From: Thereva unica
Lineage: Eukaryota > Arthropoda > Insecta > Diptera > Therevidae
Direction: 5' to 3'
NCBI GenBank assembly: GCA_949987705.1
Contig: CATLJY010000085.1
Span: 30,891-94,890 of the forward strand
DNA length: 64,000 nucleotides
Part shown: one piece after another, positions 1-11,000 of the stretch
How the letters are laid out: the number at the start of each line of letters is the position of its first letter
How positions within the stretch are numbered: position 1 is the first letter of the stretch
The notes under the pieces: model-generated
The model's database searches: none
Told to the model about the DNA's origin: nothing
What the model saw: only the letters and a program-made list of their open reading frames with translations
Program-made: the position numbers and the translations under genes

Positions 1-58
1 ATTCATCGAAATTAAGTTACATTCATCGAATACATCGAAAATAAGTTCAATTCACTTA
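1..58 (+). repeat. Representative 58-bp monomer with two half-repeats
   Basis: This first complete unit shows the internal structure. Positions 1-30 and 31-58 align as two halves: ATTCATCGAAAT-TAAGTT followed by ACATTC, and TACATCGAAAATAAGTT followed by AAATTC or CAATTC. This suggests that a ~29-bp ancestor was duplicated and then diverged. CATCGAA occurs three times, with spacings of 20, 9 and 29 bp, close to multiples of the DNA helical turn. Three monomers make 174 bp, near a nucleosome repeat. The structure is read directly; the ancestry and nucleosome ideas are inference. Confidence 0.85.
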
Positions 59-2146
59 ATTCATCGAAATTAAGTTACATTCATCGAATACATCGAAAAT
101 AAGTTAAATTCACTTAATTCATCGAAATTGAGTTTCATACATCGAATACATCGAAAATAACTTGAAATCACTTAATTCATCGAAATTAAGTTACATTCAT
201 CGAATACATCGAAAATAAGTTAAATTCACTTAATTCATCGAAATTGAGTTTCATACATCGAATACATCGAAAATAACTTAAATTCACTTAATTCATCGAA
301 ATTAAGTTACATTCATCGAATACATCGAAAATAACTTAAATTCACTTAATTCACCGAAATTAAGTTATATTCATCGAATACATCGAAAATAAGTTAAATT
401 CACTTAATTCATCGAAATTGAGTTTCATACATCGAATACATCGAAAATAACTTAAATTCACTTAATTCATCGAAATTAAGTTACATTCATCGAATACATC
501 GAAAATAACTTGAAATCACTTAATTCATCGAAATTAAGTTACATTCATCGAATACATCGAAAATAAGTTAAATTCACTTAATTCATCGAAATTGAGTTTC
601 ATACATCGAATACATCGAAAATAACTTAAATTCACTTAATTCATCGAAATTAAGTTACATTCATCGAATACATCGAAAATAACTTGAAATCACTTAATTC
701 ATCGAAATTAAGTTACATTCATCGAATACATCGAAAATAAGTTAAATTCACTTAATTCATCGAAATTGAGTTTCATACATCGAATACATCGAAAATAACT
801 TAAATTCACTTAATTCATCGAAATCAAGTTACATTCATCGAATTCATCGAAAATAACTTGAAATCACTTAATTCATCGAAATTAAGTTACATTCATCGAA
901 TACATCGAAAATAAGTTCAATTCACTTAATTCATCGAAATTAAGTTACATTCATCGAATACATCGAAAATAAGTTAAATTCACTTAATTCATCGAAATTG
1001 AGTTTCATACATCGAATACATCGAAAATAACTTGAAATCACTTAATTCATCGAAATTAAGTTACATTCATCGAATACATCGAAAATAAGTTAAATTCACT
1101 TAATTCATCGAAATTGAGTTTCATACATCGAATACATCGAAAATAACTTAAATTCACTTAATTCATCGAAATTAAGTTACATTCATCGAATACATCGAAA
1201 ATAACTTAAATTCACTTAATTCACCGAAATTAAGTTATATTCATCGAATACATCGAAAATAAGTTAAATTCACTTAATTCATCGAAATTAAGTTACATTC
1301 ATCGAATACATCGAAAATAAGTTAAATTCACTTAATTCATCGAAATTGAGTTTCATACATCGAATACATCGAAAATAACTTGAAATCACTTAATTCATCG
1401 AAATTAAGTTACATTCATCGAATACATCGAAAATAAGTTAAATTCACTTAATTCATCGAAATTGAGTTTCATACATCGAATACATCGAAAATAACTTAAA
1501 TTCACTTAATTCACCGAAATTAAGTTATATTCATCGAATACATCGAAAATAAGTTAAATTCACTTAATTCATCGAAATTGAGTTTCATACATCGAATACA
1601 TCGAAAATAACTTAAATTCACTTAATTCATCGAAATCAAGTTACATTCATCGAATTCATCGAAAATAACTTGAAATCACTTAATTCATCGAAATTAAGTT
1701 ACATTCATCGAATACATCGAAAATAAGTTCAATTCACTTAATTCATCGAAATTGAGTTACATTCATCGAATACATCGAAAATAAGTTAAATTCACTTAAT
1801 TCTTCGAAATTAAGTTACATTCATCGAATACATCGAAAATAACTTAAATTCACTTAATTCACCGAAATTAAGTTATATTCATCGAATACATCGAAAATAA
1901 GTTAAATTCACTTAATTCATCGAAATTGAGTTTCATACATCGAATACATCGAAAATAACTTGAAATCACTTAATTCATCGAAATTAAGTTACATTCATCG
2001 AATACATCGAAAATAAGTTAAATTCACTTAATTCATCGAAATTGAGTTTCATACATCGAATACATCGAAAATAACTTGAAATCACTTAATTCATCGAAAT
2101 TAAGTTACATTCATCGAATACATCGAAAATAAGTTAAATTCACTTA

Positions 2147-2205
2147 ATTCATCGAAATTGAGTTTTGATACATCGAATACATCGAAAATAAGTTGAAATC
2201 ACTTA
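2147..2205 (+). repeat. 59-bp variant monomer, candidate empty LINE target site
   Basis: Most sister monomers read GAGTTTCATACATCG. This one reads GAGTTTTGATACATCG (2161-2175), one base longer. The same TTTTGATACATCGAAT string immediately precedes all six LINE-like fragments in the window, and here (2163-2178) it runs straight on into ACATCGAAAATAAG with nothing inserted. I noticed no other uninserted copy. It is best explained as the pre-insertion allele or a close relative of it. The alternative is precise loss of the fragment together with one direct repeat. Confidence 0.7.
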
Positions 2206-2219
2206 ATTCATCGAAATTA
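2194..2219 (+). other. Example of the junction hairpin motif
   Basis: At monomer junctions the sequence ACTTAATT-CATCGA-AATTAAGT forms a perfect 8-bp inverted repeat around a 6-base loop (for instance 54-61, 62-67 and 68-75, and again within this interval). It is perfect where the next monomer starts with AATTAAGT. GAGTTTC-class monomers change it to AATTGAGT, and ATCAAG-class monomers to AATCAAGT, each costing one pair; the former would still be a G-U pair in RNA. Any function is unknown. Confidence 0.6.
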
Positions 2220-3597
2220 AGTTACATTCATCGAATACATCGAAAATAAGTTAAATTCACTTAATTCATCGAAATTGAGTTTCATACATCGAATACATCG
2301 AAAATAACTTAAATTCACTTAATTCATCGAAATCAAGTTACATTCATCGAATTCATCGAAAATAACTTGAAATCACTTAATTCATCGAAATTAAGTTACA
2401 TTCATCGAATACATCGAAAATAAGTTCAATTCACTTAATTCATCGAAATTAAGTTACATTCATCGAATACATCGAAAATAAGTTAAATTCACTTAATTCA
2501 TCGAAATTGAGTTTCATACATCGAATACATCGAAAATAAGTTGAAATCACTTAATTCATCGAAATTAAGTTACATTCATCGAATACATCGAAAATAAGTT
2601 AAATTCACTTAATTCATCGAAATTGAGTTTCATACATCGAATACATCGAAAATAACTTAAATTCACTTAATTCATCGAAATCAAGTTACATTCATCGAAT
2701 TCATCGAAAATAACTTGAAATCACTTAATTCATCGAAATTAAGTTACATTCATCGAATACATCGAAAATAAGTTCAATTCACTTAATTCATCGAAATTAA
2801 GTTACATTCATCGAATACGTCGAAAATAAGTTAAATTCACTTAATTCATCGAAATTGAGTTTCATACATCGAATACATCGAAAATAACTTGAAATCACTT
2901 AATTCATCGAAATTAAGTTACATTCATCGAATACATCGAAAATAAGTTAAATTCACTTAATTCATCGAAATTGAGTTTCATACATCGAATACATCGAAAA
3001 TAACTTAAATTCATTTAATTCACCGAAATTAAGTTATATTCATCGAATACATCGAAAATAAGTTAAATTCACTTAATTCATCGAAATTGAGTTTCATACA
3101 TCGAATACATCGAAAATAACTTGAAATCACTTAATTCATCGAAATTAAGTTACATTCATCGAATACATCGAAAATAAGTTAAATTCACTTAATTCATCGA
3201 AATTGAGTTTCATACATCGAATACATCGAAAATAACTTAAATTCACTTAATTCATCGAAATCAAGTTACATTCATCGAATACATCGAAAATAACTTAAAT
3301 TCACTTAATTCACCGAAATTAAGTTATATTCATCGAATACATCGAAAATAAGTTAAATTCACTTAATTCATCGAAATTGAGTTTCATACATCGAATACAT
3401 CGAAAATAACTTAAATTCACTTAATTCATCGAAATCAAGTTACATTCATCGAATTCATCGAAAATAACTTGAAATCACTTAATTCATCGAAATTAAGTTA
3501 CATTCATCGAATACATCGAAAATAAGTTAAATTCACTTAATTCATCGAAATTGAGTTTCATACATCGAATACATCGAAAATAACTTGAAATCACTTA

Positions 3598-3708
3598 ATT
3601 CATCGAAATTAAGTTACGAATGTAACAATACATCGTGAATGTAACAAATAACAATTGTAACAATACAATGTGAATGTAAATACATCGAAAATAAGTTAAA
3701 TTCACTTA
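3598..3708 (+). repeat. 111-bp chimeric monomer with fold-back segment, copy 1
   Basis: Satellite ends at GTTAC (3613-3617). A 63-bp segment follows at 3618-3680, replacing the usual ATTCATCGAA, and the satellite resumes at TACATCGAAA. The segment contains GAATGTAAC at 3618-3626 and 3637-3645 and GAATGTAAA at 3672-3680. GAATGTAAC is the exact reverse complement of satellite GTTACATTC. Between these lie sense-strand pieces such as AATACATCG. It therefore consists of about 3.5 degenerate 15-20-bp units mixing inverted and direct satellite words, suggestive of template switching or fold-back repair. ACAATTGT (3651-3658) is palindromic. It is non-coding and has no recognisable transposon end. Confidence 0.85.
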
Positions 3709-4810
3709 ATTCATCGAAATTGAGTTTCATACATCGAATACATCGAAAATAACTTAAATTCACTTAATTCATCGAAATTAAGTTACATTCATCGAATACA
3801 TCGAAAATAACTTAAATTCACTTAATTCACCGAAATTAAGTTATATTCATCGAATACATAGAAAATAAGTTAAATTCACTTAATTCATCGAAATTAAGTT
3901 ACATTCATCGAATACATCGAAAATAAGTTAAATTCACTTAATTCATCGAAATTGAGTTTCATACATCGAATACATCGAAAATAACTTGAAATCACTTAAT
4001 TCATCGAAATTAAGTTACATTCATCGAATACATCGAAAATAAGTTAAATTCACTTAATTCATCGAAATTGAGTTTCATACATCGAATACATCGAAAATAA
4101 CTTAAATTCACTTAATTCACCGAAATTAAGTTATATTCATCGAATACATCGAAAATAAGTTAAATTCACTTAATTCATCGAAATTGAGTTTCATACATCG
4201 AATACATCGAAAATAACTTAAATTCACTTAATTCATCGAAATCAAGTTACATTCATCGAATTCATCGAAAATAACTTGAAATCACTTAATTCATCGAAAT
4301 TAAGTTACATTCATCGAATACATCGAAAATAAGTTCAATTCACTTAATTCATCGAAATTGAGTTACATTCATCGAATACATCGAAAATAAGTTAAATTCA
4401 CTTAATTCTTCGAAATTAAGTTACATTCATCGAATACATCGAAAATAACTTAAATTCACTTAATTCACCGAAATTAAGTTATATTCATCGAATACATCGA
4501 AAATAAGTTAAATTCACTTCATTCATCGAAATTGAGTTTCATACATCGAATACATCGAAAATAACTTAAATTCACTTAATTCATCGAAATTAAGTTACAT
4601 TCATCGAATACATCGAAAATAACTTGAAATCACTTAATTCATCGAAATTAAGTTACATTCATCGAATACATCGAAAATAAGTTAAATTCACTTAATTCAT
4701 CGAAATTGAGTTTCATACATCGAATACATCGAAAATAACTTGAAATCACTTAATTCATCGAAATTAAGTTACATTCATCGAATACATCGAAAATAAGTTA
4801 AATTCACTTA
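3709..4810 (+). repeat. Satellite spacer between fold-back copy 1 and LINE copy 1
   Basis: This is ordinary 58-bp satellite. It carries markers shared with the equivalent spacers at 6.7-7.8, 16.3-17.5 and 19.9-21.0 kb: ACATAGAAAATAAG (near 3847), TTCTTCGAAATTAAG (near 4407) and CACTTCATTCATCG (near 4516). The distance from the fold-back segment to the LINE-associated TTG is 1204 bp here, 1202 bp in copy 2 and 1204 bp in copies 3 and 4. No genes are seen. Confidence 0.9.
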
Positions 4811-4831
4811 ATTCATCGAAATTGAGTTTTG

Positions 4832-4842
4832 ATACATCGAAT
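4832..4842 (+). repeat. Target-site duplication, left side of LINE copy 1
   Basis: ATACATCGAAT lies directly before the fragment and is repeated directly after it at 5030-5040. The base before each is G, so the repeat can be read as 12 bp, with the boundary ambiguous by one base. The word is itself native satellite sequence, which is expected if the target was a satellite monomer. Confidence 0.75.
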
Positions 4843-5004
4843 ATCGAGGGCGACCTAAAGAATCAAAGATTATCAGTTACCGAGGCTCGAGACACCGCCA
4901 AAACCCGAGAAGAATGGAAGCGAATCGTGAATAGAGTTCGGGACCCAGCGGCACCGACAGCAGCGTATCCGTTGCGGGGACGTCCCGCTCGGACCGCCAG
5001 CTAA
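4843..5004 (+). pseudogene. C-terminal coding remnant of a LINE-like ORF2
   Basis: Fifty-three sense codons followed by TAA. No start belongs to it: an in-frame TTG at 4822 lies in satellite DNA and is not a plausible eukaryotic start. Visible features are a basic stretch with one Trp (TREEWKRIVNRVRD) and a Pro/Ala/Arg-rich end (PAAPTAAYPLRGRPARTAS). No reverse transcriptase or endonuclease domain remains. The frame is identical in five of the six copies, reflecting recent copying of the block rather than selection. It is not expected to be expressed. Confidence 0.6.
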
Positions 5005-5029
5005 CGGATCAAAGAAGAAGAAGAAGAAG
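4843..5029 (+). mobile_element. 5'-truncated LINE-like 3' end, copy 1
   Basis: A 187-bp G+C-richer segment interrupts the satellite. It starts ATCGAGGGCGACC, reads in one frame to TAA at 5002-5004, and ends in a short tail with six AAG units (5012-5029). The direct repeats ATACATCGAAT at 4832-4842 and 5030-5040 flank it; if the adjoining G is counted they are 12 bp. A target-site duplication, severe 5' truncation, a coding 3' end and a simple-sequence tail are hallmarks of target-primed reverse transcription by a LINE. The peptide EARDTAKTREEWKRIVNRV resembles the basic, tryptophan-containing C-terminal tails of many LINE ORF2 proteins. The clade cannot be settled from 53 residues. It could instead be a non-autonomous element using a LINE-like end. 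Confidence 0.7.
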
Positions 5030-5040
5030 ATACATCGAAT
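5030..5040 (+). repeat. Target-site duplication, right side of LINE copy 1
   Basis: ATACATCGAAT follows the AAG tail and matches the left repeat exactly. The satellite then continues in register as ACATCGAAAATAACTT. The occupied monomer runs from 4811 to 5067, 257 bp, which is the 59-bp empty variant plus 198 bp (187 bp of element plus 11 bp of repeat). Confidence 0.75.
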
Positions 5041-5067
5041 ACATCGAAAATAACTTAAATTCACTTA

Positions 5068-6577
5068 ATTCATCGAAATCAAGTTACATTCATCGAATTC
5101 ATCGAAAATAACTTGAAATAACTTAATTCATCGAAATTAAGTTACATTCATCGAATACATCGAAAATAACTTGAAATCACTTAATTCATCGAAATTAAGT
5201 TACATTCATCGAATACATCGAAAATAAGTTAAATTCACTTAATTCATCGAAATTGAGTTTCATACATCGAATACATCGAAAATAACTTGAAATCACTTAA
5301 TTCATCGAAATTAAGTTACATTCATCGAATACATCGAAAATAAGTTAAATTCACTTAATTCATCGAAATTGAGTTTCATACATCGAATACATCGAAAATA
5401 ACTTAAATTCACTTAATTCATCGAAATCAAGTTACATTCATCGAATTCATCGAAAATAACTTGAAATCACTTAATTCATCGAAATTAAGTTACATTCATC
5501 GAATACATCGAAAATAAGTTCAATTCACTTAATTCATCGAAATTAAGTTACATTCATCGAATACGACGAAAATAAGTAAATTCACCTTAATTCATCGAAA
5601 TTGAGTTTCATACATCGAGTACATCGAAAATAACTTGAAATCACTTAATTCATCGAAATTAAGTTACATTCATCGAATACATCGAAAATAAGTTAAATTC
5701 ACTTAATTCATCGAAATTGAGTTTCATACATCGAATACATCGAAAATAACTTAAATTCACTTAATTCACCGAAATTAAGTTATATTCATCGAATACATCG
5801 GAAATAAGTTCAATTCACTTAATTCATCGAAATTGAGTTTCATACATCGAATACATCGAAAATAAGTTAAATTCACTTAATTCATCGAAATTGAGTTTCA
5901 TACATCGAATACATCGAAAATAACGTAAATTCACTTAATTCATCGAAATCAAGTTACATTCATCGAATACATCGAAAATAACTTAAATTCACTTAATTCA
6001 CCGAAATTAAGTTATATTCATCGAATACATCGAAAATAAGTTAAATTCACTTAATTCATCGAAATTGAGTTTCATAAATCGAATACATCGAAAATAACTT
6101 AAATTCACTTAATTCATCCAAATCAAGTTACATTCATCGAATTCATCGAAAATAACTTGAAATCACTTAATTCATCGAAATTAAGTTACATCATCGAATA
6201 CATCGAAAATAAGTTAAATTCACTTAATTCATCGAAATTGAGTTTCATACATCGAATACATCGAAAATAACTTGAAATCACTTAATTCATCGAAATTAAG
6301 TTACCTACATTCATCGAATACATCGAAAATAAGTTAAATTCACTTAATTCATCGAAATTGAGTTTCATACATCGAATACATCGAAAATAACTTAAATTCA
6401 CTTAATCATCGAAATCAAGTTACATTCATCGAATTCATCGAAAATAACTTGAAATCACTTAATTCATCGAAATTAAGTTACATTCATCGAATACATCGAA
6501 AATAAGTTAAATTCACTTAATTCATCGAAATTGAGTTTCATACATCGAATACATCGAAAATAACTTGAAATCACTTA
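5068..6577 (+). repeat. Satellite spacer between LINE copy 1 and fold-back copy 2
   Basis: This 58-bp satellite is homologous to 18.27-19.78 kb. Shared private variants include ACATCGAGTACATCG (near 5614 and 18815), ACATCGGAAATAAG (near 5797 and 18997), TTCATCCAAATCAAG (near 6116 and 19314) and the 4-bp addition GTTACCTACATTC (near 6300 and 19500). Several single-base gains and losses are present only here, for example AAGTAAATTCACCTTAA near 5574. No genes are seen. Confidence 0.9.
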
Positions 6578-6688
6578 ATTCATCGAAATTAAGTTACGAA
6601 TGTAACAATACATCGTGAATGTAACAAATAACAATTGTAACAATACAATGTGAATGTAAATACATCGAAAATAAGTTAAATTCACTTA
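6578..6688 (+). repeat. 111-bp chimeric monomer with fold-back segment, copy 2
   Basis: The 63-bp segment at 6598-6660 is identical to that at 3618-3680 and has the same satellite junctions (GTTAC on the left, TACATCGAAA on the right). It lies 2980 bp from copy 1, nearly the same distance as LINE copy 1 to copy 2 (2978 bp), so both passengers were copied together. Confidence 0.85.
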
Positions 6689-7788
6689 ATTCATCGAAAT
6701 TGAGTTTCATACATCGAATACATCGAAAATAACTTAAATTCACTTAATTCATCGAAATTAAGTTACATTCATCGAATACATCGAAAATAACTTAAATTCA
6801 CTTAATTCACCGAAATTAAGTTATATTCATCGAATACATAGAAAATAAGTTAAATTCACTTAATTCATCGAAATTAAGTTACATTCATCGAATACATCGA
6901 AAATAAGTTAAATTCACTTAATTCATCGAAATTGAGTTTCATACATCGAATACATCGAAAATAACTTGAAATCACTTAATTCATCGAAATTAAGTTACAT
7001 TCATCGAATACATCGAAAATAAGTTAAATTCACTTAATTCATCGAAATTGAGTTTCATACATCGAATACATCGAAAATAACTTAAATTCACTTAATTCAC
7101 CGAAATTAAGTTATATTCATCGAATACATCGAAAATAAGTTAAATTCACTTAATTCATCGAAATTGAGTTTCATACATCGAATACATCGAAAATAACTTA
7201 AATTCACTTAATTCATCGAAATCAAGTTACATTCATCGAATTCATCGAAAATAACTTGAAATCACTTAATTCATCGAAATTAAGTTACATTCATCGAATA
7301 CATCGAAAATAAGTTCAATTCACTTAATTCATCGAATTGAGTTACATTCATCGAATACATCGAAAATAGTTAAATTCACTTAATTCTTCGAAATTAAGTT
7401 ACATTCATCGAATACATCGAAAATAACTTAAATTCACTTAATTCACCGAAATTAAGTTATATTCATCGAATACATCGAAAATAAGTTAAATTCACTTCAT
7501 TCATCGAAATTGAGTTTCATACATCGAATACATCGAAAATAACTTAAATTCACTTAATTCATCGAAATTAAGTTACATTCATCGAATACATCGAAAATAA
7601 CTTGAAATCACTTAATTCATCGAAATTAAGTTACATTCATCGAATACATCGAAAATAAGTTAAATTCACTTAATTCATCGAAATTGAGTTTCATACATCG
7701 AATACATCGAAAATAACTTGAAATCACTTAATTCATCGAAATTAAGTTACATTCATCGAATACATCGAAAATAAGTTAAATTCACTTA
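6689..7788 (+). repeat. Satellite spacer between fold-back copy 2 and LINE copy 2
   Basis: This is the same monomer order as at 3709-4810, including ACATAGAAAATAAG near 6836. Two one-base losses are seen only here, CATCGAATTGAG near 7332 and GAAAATAGTTAAA near 7365, which make the spacer 2 bp shorter than its sisters. No genes are seen. Confidence 0.9.
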
Positions 7789-7820
7789 ATTCATCGAAAT
7801 TGAGTTTTGATACATCGAAT

Positions 7821-8005
7821 ATCGAGGCGACCTAAAGAATCAAAGATTATCAGTTACCGAGGCTCGAGACACCGCCAAACCCGAGAAGAATGGAAGCGAA
7901 TCGTGAATAGAGTTCGGGACCCAGCGGCACCGACAGCAGCGTATCCGTTGCGGGGACGTCCCGCTCGGACCGCCAGCTAACGGATCAAAGAAGAAGAAGA
8001 AGAAG
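7821..8005 (+). mobile_element. LINE-like 3' end, copy 2 (frameshifted)
   Basis: Same fragment, junctions and 11-bp direct repeats (7810-7820 and 8006-8016) as copy 1, but 185 bp long. One G is missing from GAGGGCG and one A from GCCAAAACCCG. Each loss breaks the reading frame, so the 53-codon remnant cannot be read through. Both losses are in homopolymers within a stretch rich in similar one-base indels, so they may be sequencing or consensus errors rather than true mutations. Confidence 0.7.
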
Positions 8006-8016
8006 ATACATCGAAT

Positions 8017-11000
8017 ACATCGAAAATAACTTAAATTCACTTAATTCATCGAAATCAAGTTACATTCATCGAATTCATCGAAAATAACTTGAAATAACTT
8101 AATTCATCGAAATTAAGTTACATTCATCGAATACATCGAAAATAACTTGAAATCACTTAATTCATCGAAATTAAGTTACATTCATCGAATACATCGCGAA
8201 AATGAGTTAAATTCACTTAATTCATCGAAATTGAGTTTCATACATCGAATACATCGAAAATAACTTAAATTCACTTAATTCATCGAAATTAAGTTACATT
8301 CATCGAATACATCGAAAATAACTTGAAATCACTTAATTCATCGAAATTAAGTTACATTCATCGAATACATCGGAAATAAGTTCAATTCACTTAATTCATC
8401 GAAATTAAGTTACATTCATCGAATACATCGAAAATAAGTTAAATTCACTTAATTCATCGAAATTGAGTTTCATACATCGAATACATCGAAAATAACTTAA
8501 ATTCACTTAATTCATCGAAATCAAGTTACATTCATCGAATACATGGAAAATAACTTAAATTCACTTAATTCCCCGAAATTAAGTTATATTCATCGAATAC
8601 ATCGAAAATAAGTTAAATTCACTTAATTCATCGAAATTGAGTTTCATACATCGAATACATCGAAAATAACTTAAATTCACTTAATTCATCGAAATCAAGT
8701 TACATTCAACGAATTCATCGAAAATAACTTGAAATCACTTAATTCATCGAAATTAAGTTACATTCATCGAATACATCGAAAATAAGTTAAATTCACTTAA
8801 TTCATCGAAATTGAGTTTCATACATCGAATACATCGAAAATAACTTGAAATCACTTAATTCATCGAAATTAATTTACATTCATCGAATACATCGAAAATA
8901 AGTTAAATTCACTTAATTCATCGAAATTGAGTTTCATACATCGAATACATCGAAAATAACTTAAATTCACTTAATTCATCGAAATCAAGTTACATTCATC
9001 GAATTCATCGAAAATAACTTGAAATCACTTAATTCATCGAAATTAAGTTACATTCATCGAATACATCGAAAATAAGTTCAATTCACTTAATTCATCGAAA
9101 TTAAGTTACATTCATCGAATACATCGAAAATAAGTTAAATTCACTTAATTCATCGAAATTGAGTTTCATACATCGAATACATCGAAAATAACTTGAAATC
9201 ACTTAATTCATCGAAATTAAGTTACATTCATCGAATACATCGAAAATAAGTTAAATTCACTTAATTCATCGAAATTGAGTTTCATACATCGAATACATCG
9301 AAAATAACTTAAATTCACTTAATTCATCGAAATCAAGTTACATTCATCGAATTTATCGAAAATAACTTGAAATCACTTAATTCATCGAAATTAAGTTACA
9401 TTCATCGAATACATCGAAAATAAGTTCAATTCACTTAATTCATCGAAATTAAGTTACATTCATCGAATACATCGAAAATAAGTTAAATTCACTTAATTCA
9501 TCGAAATTGAGTTTCATACATCGAATACATCGAAAATAACTTGAAATCACGTAATTCATCGAAATTAAGTTACATTCATCGAATACATCGAAAATAAGTT
9601 AAATTCACTTAATTCATCGAAATTGAGTTTCATACATCGAATACATCGAAAATAACTTAAATTCACTTAATTCACCGAAATTAAGTTATATTCATCGAAT
9701 ACATCGAAAATAAGTTAAATTCACTTAATTCATCGAAATTGAGTTTCATACATCGAATACATCGAAAATAACTTAAATTCACTTAATTCATCGAAATCAA
9801 GTTACATTCATCGAATTCATCGAAAATAACTTGAAATCACTTAATTCATCGAAATTAAGTTACATTCATCGAATACATCGAAAATAAGTTCAATTCACTT
9901 AATTCATCGAAATTGAGTTACATTCATCGAATACATCGAAAATAAGTTAAATTCACTTAATTCATCGAAATTAAGTTACATTCATCGAATTCATCGAAAA
10001 TAACTTGAAATCACTTAATTCATCGAAATTAAGTTACATTCATCGAATACATCGAAAATAAGTTCAATTCACTTAATTCATCGAAATTAAGTTACATTCA
10101 TCGAATACATCGAAAATAAGTTAAATTCACTTAATTCATCGAAATTGAGTTTCATACATCGAATACATCGAAAATAACTTGAAATCACGTAATTCATCGA
10201 AATTAAGTTACATTCATCGAATACATCGAAAATAAGTTAAATTCACTTAATTCATCGAAATTGAGTTTCATACATCGAATACATCGAAAATAACTTAAAT
10301 TCACTTAATTCACCGAAATTAAGTTATATTCATCGAATACATCGAAAATAAGTTAAATTCACTTAATTCATCGAAATTGAGTTTCATACATCGAATACAT
10401 CGAAAATAACTTAAATTCACTTAATTCATCGAAATCAAGTTACATTCATCGAATTCATCGAAAATAACTTGAAATCACTTAATTCATCGAAATTAAGTTA
10501 CATTCATCGAATACATCGAAAATAAGTTCAATTCACTTAATTCATCGAAATTGAGTTACATTCATCGAATACATCGAAAATAAGTTAAATTCACTTAATT
10601 CATCGAAATTAAGTTACATTCATCGAATTCATCGAAAATAACTTGAAATCACTTAATTCATCGAAATTAAGTTACATTCATCGAATACATCGAAAATAAG
10701 TTCAATTCACTTAATTCATCGAAATTGAGTTTCATACATCGAATACATCGAAAATAACTTAAATTCACTTAATTCATCGAAATTAAGTTACATTCATCGA
10801 ATACATCGAAAATAACTTGAAATCACTTAATTCATCGAAATTAAGTTACATTCATCGAATACATCGAAAATAAGTTAAATTCACTTAATTCATCGAAATT
10901 GAGTTTCATACATCGAATACATCGAAAATAACTTAAATTCACTTAATTCATCGAAATTAAGTTACATTCATCGAATACATCGAAAATAACTTGAAATCAC

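Larger units (their letters stand above)
1..3597 (+). repeat. Satellite block upstream of the first passenger
   Basis: This is pure 58-bp satellite with the common monomer classes: AAGTTAC...AAGTTAAATTC, GAGTTTCATAC...AACTTGAAATC, TCACCG...TTATATTC and ATCAAG...GAATTCATCG. The pattern of the first seven monomers (1-406) recurs at 871-1276, an offset of 870 bp or 15 monomers, so a 15-mer higher-order unit is partly preserved. Apart from the 59-bp variant at 2147-2205 I see nothing foreign and no gene. Confidence 0.9.

Noticed and set aside
3618..3680. Fold-back segment as a miniature inverted-repeat transposon (MITE)
   Set aside because: No target-site duplication and no terminal inverted repeats bounding the 63 bp are visible; it replaces 10 bp of satellite and is made largely of satellite words.
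4822..5004. A 60-codon open frame at each intact LINE copy (4822, 12117, 17473, 18020, 21002) taken as a small gene
   Set aside because: It starts at TTG within satellite sequence, its first seven residues are satellite, and the rest is a truncated LINE-like tail. Conservation reflects block duplication.
4873..5064. Minus-strand open frames of 63-66 codons over each LINE copy, with a run of phenylalanines
   Set aside because: The poly-Phe is simply the AAG tail read backwards, and the N-terminal part is antisense satellite. These are shadows of the + strand remnant.
4805..5070. Bacterial or phage repeat locus with ribosome binding sites
   Set aside because: AAGAAG and GAGTT stretches resemble weak ribosome sites only by chance; there are no genes after them, and the tandem satellite with a retroelement end is eukaryotic in character.
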